A stretch of DNA of 64,000 nt, taken from contig NC_068559.1 in NCBI RefSeq assembly GCF_022201045.2, positions 5,802,501 to 5,866,500 on the forward strand, written 5' to 3'. The position numbers and the translations under genes were made by a program. The notes beneath the pieces are model-generated. The model saw only the letters and a list, made by a program, of their open reading frames with translations. It was not told the DNA's origin and did not search any database. This document shows, piece after piece, positions 32,601 to 44,789 of the stretch; positions within the stretch are counted from its first letter, which is position 1, and every line of letters begins with the position of its first letter. This DNA is from Citrus sinensis. Its lineage: Eukaryota > Streptophyta > Magnoliopsida > Sapindales > Rutaceae.

Positions 32601-35600
32601 ACAACATACACTTGTAATCTTGTTTTATATATTAATCTAACTATTATAATTTCTCGTCCAAGGGGGAAAAAAATGCACTGTGGAGGCTATGGAGCTAGCA
32701 GCTTAAGCCATCATGAAAGAATTAAACATCTGTAAGAGTACGTGAGGTTTTTTTGATGCAAAATTTTCTTGGTTTCCATTGGAACAGTTACCATAAGGGG
32801 TCTGTTTGTGTCAAATGGTAGAAGGTATTCACATAAGATAAAACAAATATATGAAAGCACGAAATCCAAATATGAAGAAAATTTTACTAGGCATTAAGGT
32901 CAATATAACCAATCATTCGGTAGGGTTATATAATTTTATTAATAAATAATCCATTAACAAGTAACTAAATACTGTAAAGGACCCATAACTCTAACCATAA
33001 ACCAAAAAGGGTTCACTTAGAAGCAATGAGTAAGCATTACAGCAAAAGGCCGATTCAATTTCACACTTAAGAAGAAGCAATCAATACTATTCCCACAAAC
33101 CCCAAGATGTTTAAGATTTTACATTAAGGTATTAGCTTGGAAAAAATAGAGTTTAAAGTTAATAGCAAACAATTGTCAGCCAATATACATCTCTCAAGAA
33201 TTTTATAGAACACCCTAAATGGACCAAAAAAACTATGTAGAGCTGCATGTGGGATGAGACTTGTTCATTACAAAAGCATTTCTCAGATCTTCCAGGTTCA
33301 AATACTATTTGTCGATTCCATAATACTTCAAAAAATGATTTCCCGTAAACAAACACCACATTTGTATGAAAATTATGAATAAAATTGTACTCATAACCCA
33401 GTTATTTTTCAAGCTCATCCAAAAGTTTCAACATATAACAGAACACAAAAATGCTTTCATCAGTTAAGGTTCAAAGGCATGGCAACTGAACAATTTAAAG
33501 CAGAAAAACAAGAAGCAGTCTTCATACTTTATAGTGGCCCCTGCCTTCCCAATTATGCTTCCACAGGAGCTATTAGGAACAATTAGTCTCAGCTTTGTCT
33601 TTGTCCCAACATCATCAGCCTGATCTTCAGCATGAAGCTGACCAAAAATAGAAACTATTATTACTAATAGAAAGGAATAGCCTTATTAAGTGCAATTCCA
33701 GCATCATAAAGAATACCTCAGTCAGCAACTTATCAATAACGAGATCCACGGCCCTGAGAATTTCATCAATTGTTCCAGAAATCATAATGATCCTATCAGT
33801 TGTTCCTGGAAAAAATTCATGACTGCGAGACAACTGGATTCTTGCTCCAGACTGTGACTGAAAATCATTAATTGTGGAGCCACCCTTTCCAATGACAGCA
33901 CCAGCTAAGGGATTCGAGACAAGAAACCTAATGTATGTGGGCTTCTCGGTAGGATCTGGCAGAATCAAGTAAGATAAGAGCACTTAGCAAAAGTAGTAAG
34001 GTTAATATGAACAGTCTTTCCATAGATCAAATGCAGACTCAAAACCAAACAAAAGTGAGGGGAAAAAACTACAGAACAATAACAGACAGTACAGATGAGG
34101 CTGATTTAAAGGTATCTACATGTCACTTCAAATGCAACTATAATGCATTAACAAGAACACCTCAAAGACCTTAGGAAGTGCAATCATCTATGCTATAAAC
34201 TAAATATTTGTGAACTGCAAACAATTTGATAGCTTTATAGAATAAGAAAAATAAACTGTAATTCAGGGAGGCAGCGCAAGACTTTATTGTCCGTTTATAG
34301 AATGAAGTGGAACAGCACAGAACTTAATCTTCAAGGAAACCAAGCATCATATGCATGTTCATAAATTATAATCAACTGCACAGCACTTAACTACACATAA
34401 GACATTGTATAGAGCCAATTAAAATGCTAGTTTAATGTGCTAGGAATATTTTGTTCTGGGTGCCATTCAGCCCAACTAGAAAAACCTCTAGGGTAGAGAC
34501 TCACATAGGTGATGACGGGACTTAGTTTCTAGTCATGCTATGCTTAAAAAAAAAAAAGGTATATTTTCTGTTAAATGGAAATTCTGTATAATAAAAAAAA
34601 AAAAATTCTACAGTTTATCCCCTAAAATCAAAACTCTGCAACCAAATGAACCAAAGCTCAGTCAATAAGTTCTTCACTTCTCACAGGTCCTAACTAGAAT
34701 CTAAAAAGCAAGCAGTTCCCAAATGCTAGAACAGAGGATACTTCTCTCTATTCACCATAATTGAAACTGTTGCAGAGATAGCTACATCAATTCAAGCCTA
34801 AGCACATCCAGACCAGAAAAAGAACTGAAAAGAGGTGACGGAATGGAAAATCAACTTGAGAAAAGTAAATTCGCAGATGAAGCAAGACACACACATATAT
34901 ATAAATATGTTAAACAAAACTCTTACATCTCAGAAAGTCCAACTTGTCACTCAACCACAAAGGCCATTTAACTGACATAACTCATTTTATAGTAATACAT
35001 CTGAACCAAGCCAATTACTAGGACTGACACCGAACCTTGGGCAATTGGCACATGGGCAGAAGGAGGCAAGGTTGGGCAGGCATCGAGACATTCCTTACAA
35101 GTCCAACATTAACCTGGCTACATCTTCCTCTATTATTCCTTGAATCTCTCTCCTTCTCTATACAACTAAAATGAATTATAATCTCTATGGTTTCCTTATA
35201 TCAAATACCAACAGCATGGGGCCAAAAAATAAAAAATAAAATATAAAAATAAAACAACAGGATGGGGAAAGGGAGGTGTTTGGTCAAGCATTGGGCACAA
35301 CGTACACAAAGGAATTTTGTTTTCATATTTATTCATTTCTAAAAAAATAAAATGTTGGAATTGGAATGTCAGGAAACCTAAAGAATTTTGCAAAAATAGA
35401 CGATAGCAGGTGACGGCAATCCTATATCATCTGGAACAGCCACATCTAAAATGCTGCAAAAAGCACTCACGAACGAAAATATCAAAATAAGAACCAATTC
35501 TTTTATCCAACAGCACAAATAATAACAATAGCCATTACGTTTATCACATTTCACTCCCAAACAAAACATACACTCAGATGCATTTCAACAGAACAATAAT

Positions 35601-35902
35601 AGAAACTGTTAATCTCAGCATCCAAACAGAGCCTCCCCTTCAAAAAATGCCAAGAGTTAGGATTCCAATTGAAATAACAAATACATAATTCAAAACCAAA
35701 ACGATTCACAATACTCGACCGAAAGAAAAAAAAAGATTTAAATTAAATTAAATTAAATTAAAAAAAAGCGCGCGCGAAAGAGAAAGAGAGAGAAACAGAA
35801 AAGATCGGATCAGAGACCTGAAGACAGCGACTTAACCGGCGCCGTAGATCGCTTTCCATGCACATCCGGCGACGGGACGTAAGACGACTCGTTCGTCTCC
35901 AT
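29628..35902 (-). CDS. BTR1: Triple KH-domain RNA-binding protein, BTR1-like
   Basis: Eight exons on the minus strand: 35902-35818, 33955-33717, 33637-33528, 32192-31999, 31066-30939, 30057-29962, 29882-29821 and 29724-29628. They join in frame to 336 residues. Three KH domains each show the RNA-contacting GXXG loop: GKGG at 51-54, GKAG at 138-141 and GRGG at 273-276. A Pro/Gly-rich linker ([10 protein letters not shown]) separates KH2 and KH3. This Nova-like layout and length match Arabidopsis BTR1 (At5g04430, from memory), a cytoplasmic protein known to bind tobamovirus RNA and limit its multiplication; the endogenous RNA targets are not evident here. The start [12 protein letters not shown] is the first ATG of the exon. 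Intron 1 is about 1.9 kb. Another intron holds 26 consecutive Cs. Confidence 0.92.
32485..32520. repeat. Homopolymer tract in a BTR1 intron
   Basis: 26 consecutive C followed by at least ten T, in the intron between exons 3 and 4. On the coding strand this is a poly-A/poly-G run. Length is likely polymorphic or poorly determined. Confidence 0.9.
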
Positions 35903-38900
35903 TTTGCTGCTCCTCTTCTCCTTCAAACTAAAGAAATCACAAAAGATAAACTTACGCACACACTCACATTATCAAAAACAAATATAAATTAATTACATTA
36001 ATAAAGCAAACACACAAAAAAAATAGAAGCAACAGACAGAGAAAGAGAGAGAGAGAGAATTTTTACTTGTAAATTAATATTTAATTGAAAGCTATGAAAT
36101 TTGATCGTGATAGAAGAACAAATTTGATTATATTTATTTTAATATTTATATATATTTTCTTTTTTGTTTGGAGAAAATGAAGCTAGGGATTGCACAGATT
36201 TTGTGTTGCGTTGTGTTGTGCTGCGCTGCGCTGCTGCTGCTATCCATCCATGTTTACGTTTTTTGGCTTCTCTTTCATTGTTTGTTGTTTGATTTAGGCG
36301 TGAAAATCGCATCTTTTCTGATTTTTTATTTTTTATTTTCTAATTTCTTCTTTTCTTATACACGTAATATAAGCTGTACACAGATTTTTTTTTTGTAAAT
36401 ATAAATAAATTTATTTGTGATCACATATTTATATCATGGACTATTTCCCGTAGACCGTAGCTCATTTCTCTCCAGTCCACCGCACGTGCACAATTTTTTT
36501 TTTTTCGGTAAAAAAAATATATTAATGGATACTAAAAAATTTTTTTAGAGAATTTAAATAATTTTTTTATAAAGTATTAGGATCCAAGCTTATTTTTTGG
36601 ATGATCATTATTTATTTTGTATTTTATTTTTTTATTTACCACCATTAATTCAACATTTAATTAAAAATTCAACTCAAATTTTTTTTTATAAATTAAAACG
36701 ATTAATTTTAGAACGACAACTTAACAACCATATCTCACAGCTTGACACTTTTAATTAGAGATGGCAAAACCCCGGGCCGGGTCCGGGTATTGCCATGACC
36801 GGACCCTGCCCGGATGCAACCGGTCTGGGTTTTAATCCGGGTACCCGGATTTTATATTTTTTAATATTTTATGTGTATATATTTTTTATTTTTTGGTAAT
36901 TTTATAAGTTTTAAATTTATTTCAATAAAATTTGACATGAAAATATAAATTTTAAGTGTTTAAAACTTTATATATGTATAATAAATAAGTTAAATAAATA
37001 TAAAATATTTAAAATAATATATATTTTATAATTTTTTTTAATAAAATCTGGGTTCCGGGTTTATCAAGTGATGCCCAAGACCGACCCGGCTTCATACCCG
37101 GGCCGGGTAACGCTCGGGTACGGTCCGGGTCCGGACCGGGCGGGTATTTTTGCCACCTCTACTTTTAATTATTAGATTTTGTTATTTTCTTTTAATCCAT
37201 GATGCTAAAGTTGTGGGCTATAATACCTTTTAGCCGTTCGAACCTTGGTTTAGAATATTTTTAGTATGCTTTTAATTTTTTTATAATATATAATGGAAAA
37301 GCGAATTTTTGTACTTTAATTAAATTAAAATTGAATAATATCATAGTTTTGTACGTTTAAATTGGTTTTTATTTTTAAAAAAATCTGAGGGGATGAAATT
37401 ACTTTTTAAAAAATTTAATATATGGATTCTTCATTTACAAATTAACAATTTTCACAACAAATAATCTTGAAGTTAATTAAGTGATAGTAATGAACTAATG
37501 ATGTCTCATTGAAGGTTATGATTTACTATTAGCAATGATGATTGATGAGACTCTATTGAGTGATTTAAAAGTTTATTGAAGGGAATAGGGGCCAGTGAAA
37601 AATGATGACGACGATGATGATGTTATTATGAGAATCTAATCTTAATTGTAATTTGATTTTGATGACAGCATTCGTGATTACTCACTATTTTAGTGATCAT
37701 AACAGATGATAAGGTAATAAGAATTAAATAACAATGAAAATTATCATTAGAAATTATATCACAGTATAGCTGATAGTCATAAAGGAAATAATTACACATT
37801 TACAACAATATCAACATGCTACTAAAGTTGTGGTTCCCATATCAATAAATCGACTCAACTATTAAGGTAAGCCCACTAATGATAGGGATTGCAAAAAAAT
37901 TGAAGGCATGTTATGTTAAGATCAAGTATAAGATCTGATTTTATTTTTATTTTATAAAAAAGATTGGGTTAGAATATAATTTTTCATAGTCGTTGGGTCG
38001 AGTATGGGTATAAAATATGAGTACATATATACATTCACTAAATTTATTGGACAATTAATTATTTGTTTTTAAAGTATTTTAAAAATTAAAATTAACAGCT
38101 AAATTCAAAAAACATTAAAGTAAAAAATTAAAATCCTAAAACAGAAATATTAGCACTTAGCAGTTTAATAATTCAAACGACTATCTAATGTAATGTCATC
38201 CTACTTATTTACTTAGAGATTTTAGACCAGACATTTATTAGACTATTTAAAATCTTGTCTTAATAATAAATAAATGATAATAAAGTAATGTTGAAATTAA
38301 AGTCAGTTGAAAGGAGTCAAGTTTAAATCTTGTCTTAAAATTCCTAAATGACACTAACTTTAAACTTAATCTTGTCTTAATAATTTTAAATCAAACTCAC
38401 TTTATGGGTGCGTTTGAGATTGATGTTAGACGGCTGTACCTTAAAATTTGCAGCATTAAAGTATGTGATAAATACTAACTGCTGTAACTTGAAACCTATG
38501 ATGATATGATTTTTCATTTATAATGGAAAATTTATTATATCTTTAATAATTTTATCAAAATTATCATTTAAAAATTATATTTATTATATATTACTGACTT
38601 TTATTTTATAATTATAATTTTTTTTACAGCAACTGTAACTTAAAATATTAAGTACCTCAATCTCAAACTCATCCTAAAATTTATTCAATAATTTCCACAT
38701 ATTTTTGTGTTTTAAAAGTGCTCTACTGACCGTCTTTGTGATATACCCTTGTATGTCCACATTGATTGTTACATGCGTTGTTGCTGAACTATTTTTATTC
38801 GTTCCATTAATTCATTTGCATTTTATTTTAATTGAATTTGCAATATGAAAAAACAATTATATTTAAAAAAAAAACCTTTAAAAAATTCAAAATCTTCATT

Positions 38901-38927
38901 ATGAGAAAAATAAATAAAAAAGGAAAC
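35903..38927. other. Divergent intergenic region between the BTR1-like and DUF1997 genes
   Basis: Includes the BTR1 leader and promoter side (GA repeats near 36040) and a hAT-type MITE at 36757-37160. A candidate MITE lies at about 38405-38674, with ends GGGTGCGTTTGAGATTG and the inverted complement of CAATCTCAAACTCATCC, but no target duplication. The rest is AT-rich with no gene seen. Confidence 0.45.
36757..37160. mobile_element. hAT-type MITE with CCGGGT-rich ends
   Basis: 404 bp. The ends are inverted: AGAGATGGCAAAA at the left and the complement of TTTTTGCCACCTCT at the right. Directly outside is a 10-bp direct repeat, ACTTTTAATT, at 36747-36756 and 37161-37170; hAT elements make 8-bp duplications, so two bases may be chance. 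GC-rich arms filled with CCGGGT/ACCCGG motifs flank an AT-rich core. No transposase. Confidence 0.8.
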
Positions 38928-38969
38928 CACGTGACTCTCACGTGAATACGATCACGTGCATAACACGTG
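38928..38969 (+). promoter_or_regulatory. Cluster of four G-boxes (CACGTG)
   Basis: CACGTG occurs at 38928-38933, 38939-38944, 38953-38958 and 38964-38969, with start-to-start spacing of 11, 14 and 11 bp. The cluster ends 117 bp before the ATG of the DUF1997 gene. CACGTG is bound by bHLH (PIF) and bZIP (HY5, ABF) factors, suggesting light or ABA control. Confidence 0.85.
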
Positions 38970-39085
38970 CCCTTATCTCTCTCAGCTCTCCCGAGTCCGG
39001 CTTCCAAAGTCTTTGGTCGAAAGTCGAAACTCGAAATGAGATAAGAGAATTATTAAATCTTTTAAAAAAGGAAAAAAACAGCAAA

Positions 39086-42000
39086 ATGAAAATGGCGCTG
39101 AACTGTTCTTCATCAACCTGTATTACATTTCCATATAATAAAATTAGAAACCCCACGAACACAAGCTCTCTTACTCTGAAAACGGGTTTTTTTCACTTGA
39201 CTCAAAAGTCCCCGTTTCGCGTTTCGGCAGCAACCTCTCCCGCAAAAGCGCGTTTCGTTGCCAGCCGCAAAGAGTCCGTTCGGGTTCGCCAGCTCCAGCG
39301 GCCTCTAAGTAATGTTAGCAACCTTTTTCTTTTTTCTATTTCATTTAAATATAAAACAAGCGTGTGTTTAGAAATAAAAGTGATTCTGAGTATCAAGTAT
39401 TTTGTAAGTGAAGAAGCTCATTTCTTTAGCAGCTGGAAGCGTGTTATATGGTGTGTTTTAATTGTTTTCGCATTGCGAAATCGCTTTCTTGGTCAAAAAG
39501 TGAGTCCAAATTGCATCTTGCGTATGGGTTTTGTAGTGTTTAACTGAAATGTCTACAAGTGCTTTAGTGCTTTTGCTAAATGCTTTTTCTACAAACAAAA
39601 GCATTTGAAGTGGTTTCTAAAAGCACTTGTTAGGTACTTTTTCTAAAAACATTTTCAAGTGCCTTAATGCAAGGCATTTTTTGCGGATAACGCACCTTTA
39701 GTAATAGAGTAACGGTTTAAGTGTTCTGCAGAAAAGTATCTACAAAAAGATCCCACATACGACAATCACAAACTCAATTGTCAATATTTCATATAGAGAG
39801 TTTGAACGTATATTATTATTCTTTATCTAATTCAGCTAAACTCTACAAATTACACACAATATGCAGTTTTGGAGAAACTACTTTGGTGGTGTCAAAAGCA
39901 CTTCCAATTACACTCTTTAATATTTATGCTTGAAAATTTGAATTTTTGAATATATACATGTAACGTGTTGCAGTTGAATATATGAGCTTGCCAGCGAGTC
40001 AGTACTCGGTGTTGGATGCAGAGAGGATAGAGAGGGTGGATGACAACACATTCAGGTGTTATGTATATAGATTCAAGTTCTTTGCATTCGAGATCTGTCC
40101 TGTTTTGCTTGTTAGAGTTGAAGAGCAGCCCAATGGTTGTTGCATTAAGCTCTTGTCCTGTAAGGTTTGTTTGTCTTGAATGAACTTGTTTTCAATCATC
40201 TTCTTTAGTTTATTCCATTTATCTTTGCTTGCTGAAAAAATTTAAAATGAGAAGAAATATTTGGGATTCAAAATGTAGGGTGTCGTCGTGTAACTGGTTA
40301 AGATGACCTGAAACTGAAGCAAATATAATTTTACTTACTCCAACTGTTTTTGCGTGCTGAACTATCCGTAACCCTTTTATGAAATAAAAGTTAAATTGGC
40401 TTAATATGCTAAATGTAGGATGTTTTGTGGAGTTATTGGGATATGCTTGTATGATTATGTTGTGACATGTATCTGTTGATTGGTGTCAGCTTGAGGGCTC
40501 ACCGATTGTGGTTGCACAGAATGACAAGTTTGATGGTAAGCAAAATAACGGGCTTTAACATCTCAAAAGAACTAAATGGATTTGTTTTTCTTTTCGTTGT
40601 AATTGTTAGGATAAATGACATATGTTGTTATGTAAGCTATCAGAACTAAGCAAGTGACTATTGTTTGATGAGAAAATTTACGTGAAGCATTTGAATTATT
40701 TGTTAGTTGGTCAATTTCACAAGAGTAACTTGATAATGTTAAGTAGATTTAAATTGTTATGCAAATTGGACTTATATTTTTAATTTGGTGATCTCAGATT
40801 TTCATAGTGTACTTGCAATCCACCAAATTGCTTATTCAATCTCAGAATGAAACAAGTGGACTATATATTGTCTGGTTTGATAAGTATTTTTAATTGGAAT
40901 AAAGAAGAGTAGAAGAAATTCATTGATGGAGTACAGTCTAATGGAATTGGCTTTGTCTTGCATAAATCCATGGCAAAGAAAGTTTGATGGATTTTTTTTT
41001 TGCCTTTGACATGATGAAATTCTGTTCCTTTAAATACATGTTAATCTATTTATGCCTCTCAAATTTCCTCCAATGAGCAGTTTTCAGTTGTTGGATCCTG
41101 CTACCTTGATCTTTGTATCTTTTTATGGAAGATGGTAGAGGATTTGTACCATCATCAATATTCTTTGTAAACGATGCAAATAAGAATCGGAGAGTTTCTC
41201 TTTTGGAACAATTCCATGTTGGATTGAATTTTAATTCTGAGTTCAAGTTCAAGCAATGCTCTTCTCAGGACTGATTTGGCTCGCATTTCTTGTGCTATGC
41301 AGCTTCTATGATAAACCGAATATCATGTGACAGCAACAGTCGCAACTCAGAAGTACAACAATTAACTTCAGATGCATTCATCGAGGTAGGGCTTGCATAT
41401 TGATGACTTCAATTGCAGCATAAAAATAAACAAATGACCATTTATTTCTCAATATGTTTTTTGTGTTTCCCATTGGTACTCTAGGTTAGCATTGAGGTCC
41501 CATTTGCATTTAGAGCTTTTCCGGTGGAAGCTATTGAATCAAGTGGGACACAAGTCCTAGACCAGATACTTAAGCTCATGCTTCCACGCTTCATGTCGCA
41601 GGTTAGTAGAAGCATCTGTTATAGTTTCATTGAAGTGAATTAAGTAGAGTGCAGTTTAGTTGCTAATCCGATCACTGCATTTTTAGTTTATTCTGTTATA
41701 CGTTGTCAATTGGTTGTGTTAACATTATTTTTCTGTTCTTTAAATCTCAAAATAGATGAAAATCACAGTGTAGACTATAGAGGATGTGATGCTGGGGTGT
41801 AGAAAAACTGATAGCTATAATACAAATGATGCCAAAGAATCGACTTAGATCATATAAAATTGTGTGTTTTTAAAGTTGGAGTTGTTCAAAAAAGATTTTA
41901 GGGGGAAAACACACAAAGAAAGAAAGAAAACAACTCACTGGATTTGGTTGTTGGCAAGACTGTCGGTTTACATGGATTGTTGGACAAATAAGTATTCACA

Positions 42001-43174
42001 ACAACTTCGGTTTGTAATGACTGCTTCAGGTATCATAACATAGTGAAAGTAATTATGATTTAATGGATGACTGACCATAACCTTCAATGAAAGAGGATGA
42101 TCTTATTCCAATCAGATATAGCACCAAGTTCAATTGTGAAATTGAGAGCTAAATAATGAAAGTTGATGGCTGGCTTGCGAATGGACCATTCACTAGGTCC
42201 TCTTAGTTGTTTATACTTAATGCTTCAGGTCAAATATTTGTCAGAATTAGAGCAGATAAAATGAAGTAAAAAATATAGGCCGTTAAATAAGTTTTTTGTG
42301 TTTATCATTGGTATGGTAATTTACAAATTTAATTCCTTATGAAGTTGATTTAATATAAAACTAAGCACCTTAAGCATTGAAGCTTTTGCCACTCCTCACA
42401 GGTAGACAAAGGACTTGTTTCCAGCTGTAAACTATGCTATTTTTATTGATTGTAAAATTGTTTGTCTATTGAGAATGTGGAGAGACATTTATGCTAGCTA
42501 ACTGACTAAGAAGCAAGAAGAGAAAACTAACTGTTTGTCTCTTCTTCTCCCCTTATCTTCGAAGTCAGAATTTCATTTGCGAATGGTCACCAGAAACTAG
42601 GGGCAATTGGAGAGACTTAGGAAGCGATGCTGAAAAAAATTATCTAGTCAGTGCTAACAAGTGGATTGTTTTAATGTCTGTTACAAGTCCTACCGCAATG
42701 CAAGACAGCAAGAGCATAAGCTTTGACCGGGATTTAAATATGTTCCTTGCCGATCCAATCTGCTGCTATTGAACATATGCTATACAAGTGCTTTCATGTA
42801 GTATGATTGGGTGTCTCATGGAAGCAAATGGTTGTGTTGTGCTTCATTGTGTGTGAAAGTGAAAAAAATCAATCTTTTAAACGGAACATTAAAAAAGGGA
42901 GGTATCGGTACCTTAACTCCTGCAAAATATGCCCTGTTTTCATAGTTTTGCTGAATGTTGATGCCAGTTGCTGGAATAATTCTTGCTCAGCAACAATTGG
43001 GTACACTCTTTGATATTAAAGTGAAATGTTACAATTTAAAATGAATATTTGTTTTTCATTGTTGAGTCCTGATATATATATATTTTTCCATTGTTGTTTT
43101 AGCTTGTAAAAGACTATCAAGCATGGGCGACAGGTGATACCTCCAGGCAGCCCCTTGGAACCGGAGAGATTTGA
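39086..43174 (+). CDS. DUF1997 protein, probably plastid-targeted
   Basis: Six exons: 39086-39308, 39974-40164, 40490-40535, 41303-41385, 41485-41601 and 43103-43174. All join in frame to 243 residues. The first about 60 residues are rich in Ser, Thr, Arg and Lys with few acidic residues (for example SPFRVSAATSPAKARF), typical of a chloroplast transit peptide. The rest (SQYSVLDAERIERVDD, FRCYVYRFKFFAFEICPVL, then VSIEVPFAFRAFP) is the DUF1997 domain known in plants and cyanobacteria; its biochemical role is unknown. I recall Arabidopsis At5g04440 as the counterpart. A second ATG six bases downstream (MALNCSSS) is equally usable. The four G-boxes upstream suggest light or ABA regulation. A decayed copy of the last-exon sequence lies at 43985-44049. 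Confidence 0.88.
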
Positions 43175-43984
43175 TGTTGCAAAGAACAGGACTTACTCCA
43201 TTGTTTCAAATCTGTGAGCTTCTTCAACTGCGCCACTGCAGATTCATGTTGTAATATAGGCTATTTCAATCCTGTATGCTCTAAAGTACACCACTTTGTT
43301 CATATCAGTTTATTCACAGGGAGAATCAGTTACTCTGGAAGAAATCATTCACGCCCATTTAGTTGCTCCAGACTGTTAGCCGTTCCAATTTGTTGACAGC
43401 ACTGCAGGCTCAGCTGCTTCGCAATCCGTCTTATATTTCTAAATTTCAAGGTGGTAACTTTGAACATGATATGCATGTATAATTGAATTTTTAGCAATTA
43501 TATCCCGTAGGTGTAATCAATGTGAATTTCTTCATGAAATGAAAAATCCGACTTGCAAATATAATGAGCAAGTATTTGGTGTTCTTATTGAGTCGTTCAA
43601 TGTGCCGGCAAATGTAATGGGCAAGTCTTTGTATTTGCACATTGGATATTGTCATTACATTGCAATGAGCAAAAGTCATATCGTGGGCAAAATTGCTGTA
43701 ACATGATATAAATTTTAGTCCCATGACAATGTTTGAGACATAATCCTTGTAATTATTAAGCTAGAGAAGTAAACTTGGGTTTCACTTTAATAATATGATA
43801 AAGAAATTATATTCATTATTAGGCAAGTTATCGGCGATTCACCAAAAGATTACCTTGTCCTAAAAAAAGCCACAAAAATTTGAATTTATTCGATTTTGTA
43901 TTTCATTATTTACGATGTATATTAATCGTTTATTAAAAAAATAAGAATACCTTTACAGGATGATCACTACCATAATTTGTTTCG
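43175..43984. other. 3' UTR of the DUF1997 gene and spacer
   Basis: Non-coding. The 3' UTR should occupy the left part. No other feature is recognised. Confidence 0.4.
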
Positions 43985-44049
43985 TGATTTCAAGCAGCCC
44001 GTTGGAGCCGAGAGAGATTTGATATCGCGAAAGAACATGACTTACATTG
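43985..44049 (+). pseudogene. Fragment duplicated from the last exon of the DUF1997 gene
   Basis: The stretch with CAGCCCGTTGGAGCCG and GAGAGATTTGAT resembles 43148-43206, which spans the end of the coding sequence and the start of the 3' UTR. Identity is roughly 85% over about 55 bp, judged by eye. It has no coding capacity of its own and stops at the left end of the TIR element at 44050. Confidence 0.65.
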
Positions 44050-44780
44050 CTTTGCGGCTTTAACTTTGTTCAATATTTATTGGGCTAACTGGCATCCATA
44101 GCTTGAAATGGGCCATCCTAAACATTGGGCTCGATGGGGATTGATTTCTGAGAAATGCTCCTCACACCCATTTAATATTCTTATACACCCCTTATCTAGG
44201 AGTATAGTTTTATTGGTAGAAGAAATTTTATTAAAGGACAAAAATGAATTTAATTTAACAAAAATATATTTACAAATAATGTATCCTAACTATATTTAAA
44301 TGATTAAATTCTAATATTTGATATAATTATTTTTTTATAAAATCAAAAGAATCGATGAAGAAATAAATTACCTAATAATAAGAATTTTTTTGAAATAGTA
44401 TGTTCGCGATTTAATTAATTAATTTTTTTAGATAATAGTAAAATTTAATTCAAACTTGTAATTTTTATCTTTTTTATATATAATTTTCATAAGAAAAGAG
44501 CTATAAATATAAAATAATGGGATTTCGTAAGTGTTTTGAACAAGCATGTGAGGCGCCGTGCCGGTTGACACATGGGCGTGCAAGTGTGAGCCTCGGTATC
44601 AGGCTATCAGCCGACATGCTTCTAGGAAGCAGATAAACTGGCAGAGAAACAAATCAATCCCAATCCAGCCCCACCCCCACCCCCAATGGGCCCAAATCAT
44701 GGCCCATTTAGTAGAAACCTATGGATGCCATGTGGCCCAATAAATATTGAACAAAGTTTACAAAAGTTTCGCAAAGCTTA
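44050..44780. mobile_element. Candidate Mutator-like non-autonomous element
   Basis: About 731 bp. Imperfect inverted arms of about 75 bp share CTTTGCG, then TTTGTTCAATATTTATTGGG, then GGCATCCATAG and AATGGGCC in order. Directly outside is a 9-bp direct repeat, CTTACATTG, at 44041-44049 and 44781-44789 (10 bp with the preceding A). No transposase. A GC-richer middle part around 44550-44700 gives a short open frame without known content. Confidence 0.72.
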
Positions 44781-44789
44781 CTTACATTG

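Noticed and set aside
36168-36398. Short hydrophobic plus-strand frame upstream of the BTR1-like gene
   Set aside because: Low-complexity Cys/Leu/Phe composition from TTG/TGC repeats in the leader or promoter of the minus-strand gene. No signs of a real gene.
38405-38674. Firm call of a hAT MITE
   Set aside because: The ends are inverted and similar, but the flanks show no 8-bp duplication, so it is mentioned only as a candidate in the region entry.
38942-39085. N-terminal extension of the DUF1997 frame to 38942
   Set aside because: It would make the G-box cluster coding and adds a sequence unlike a transit peptide. The ATG at 39086 or 39092 fits better.
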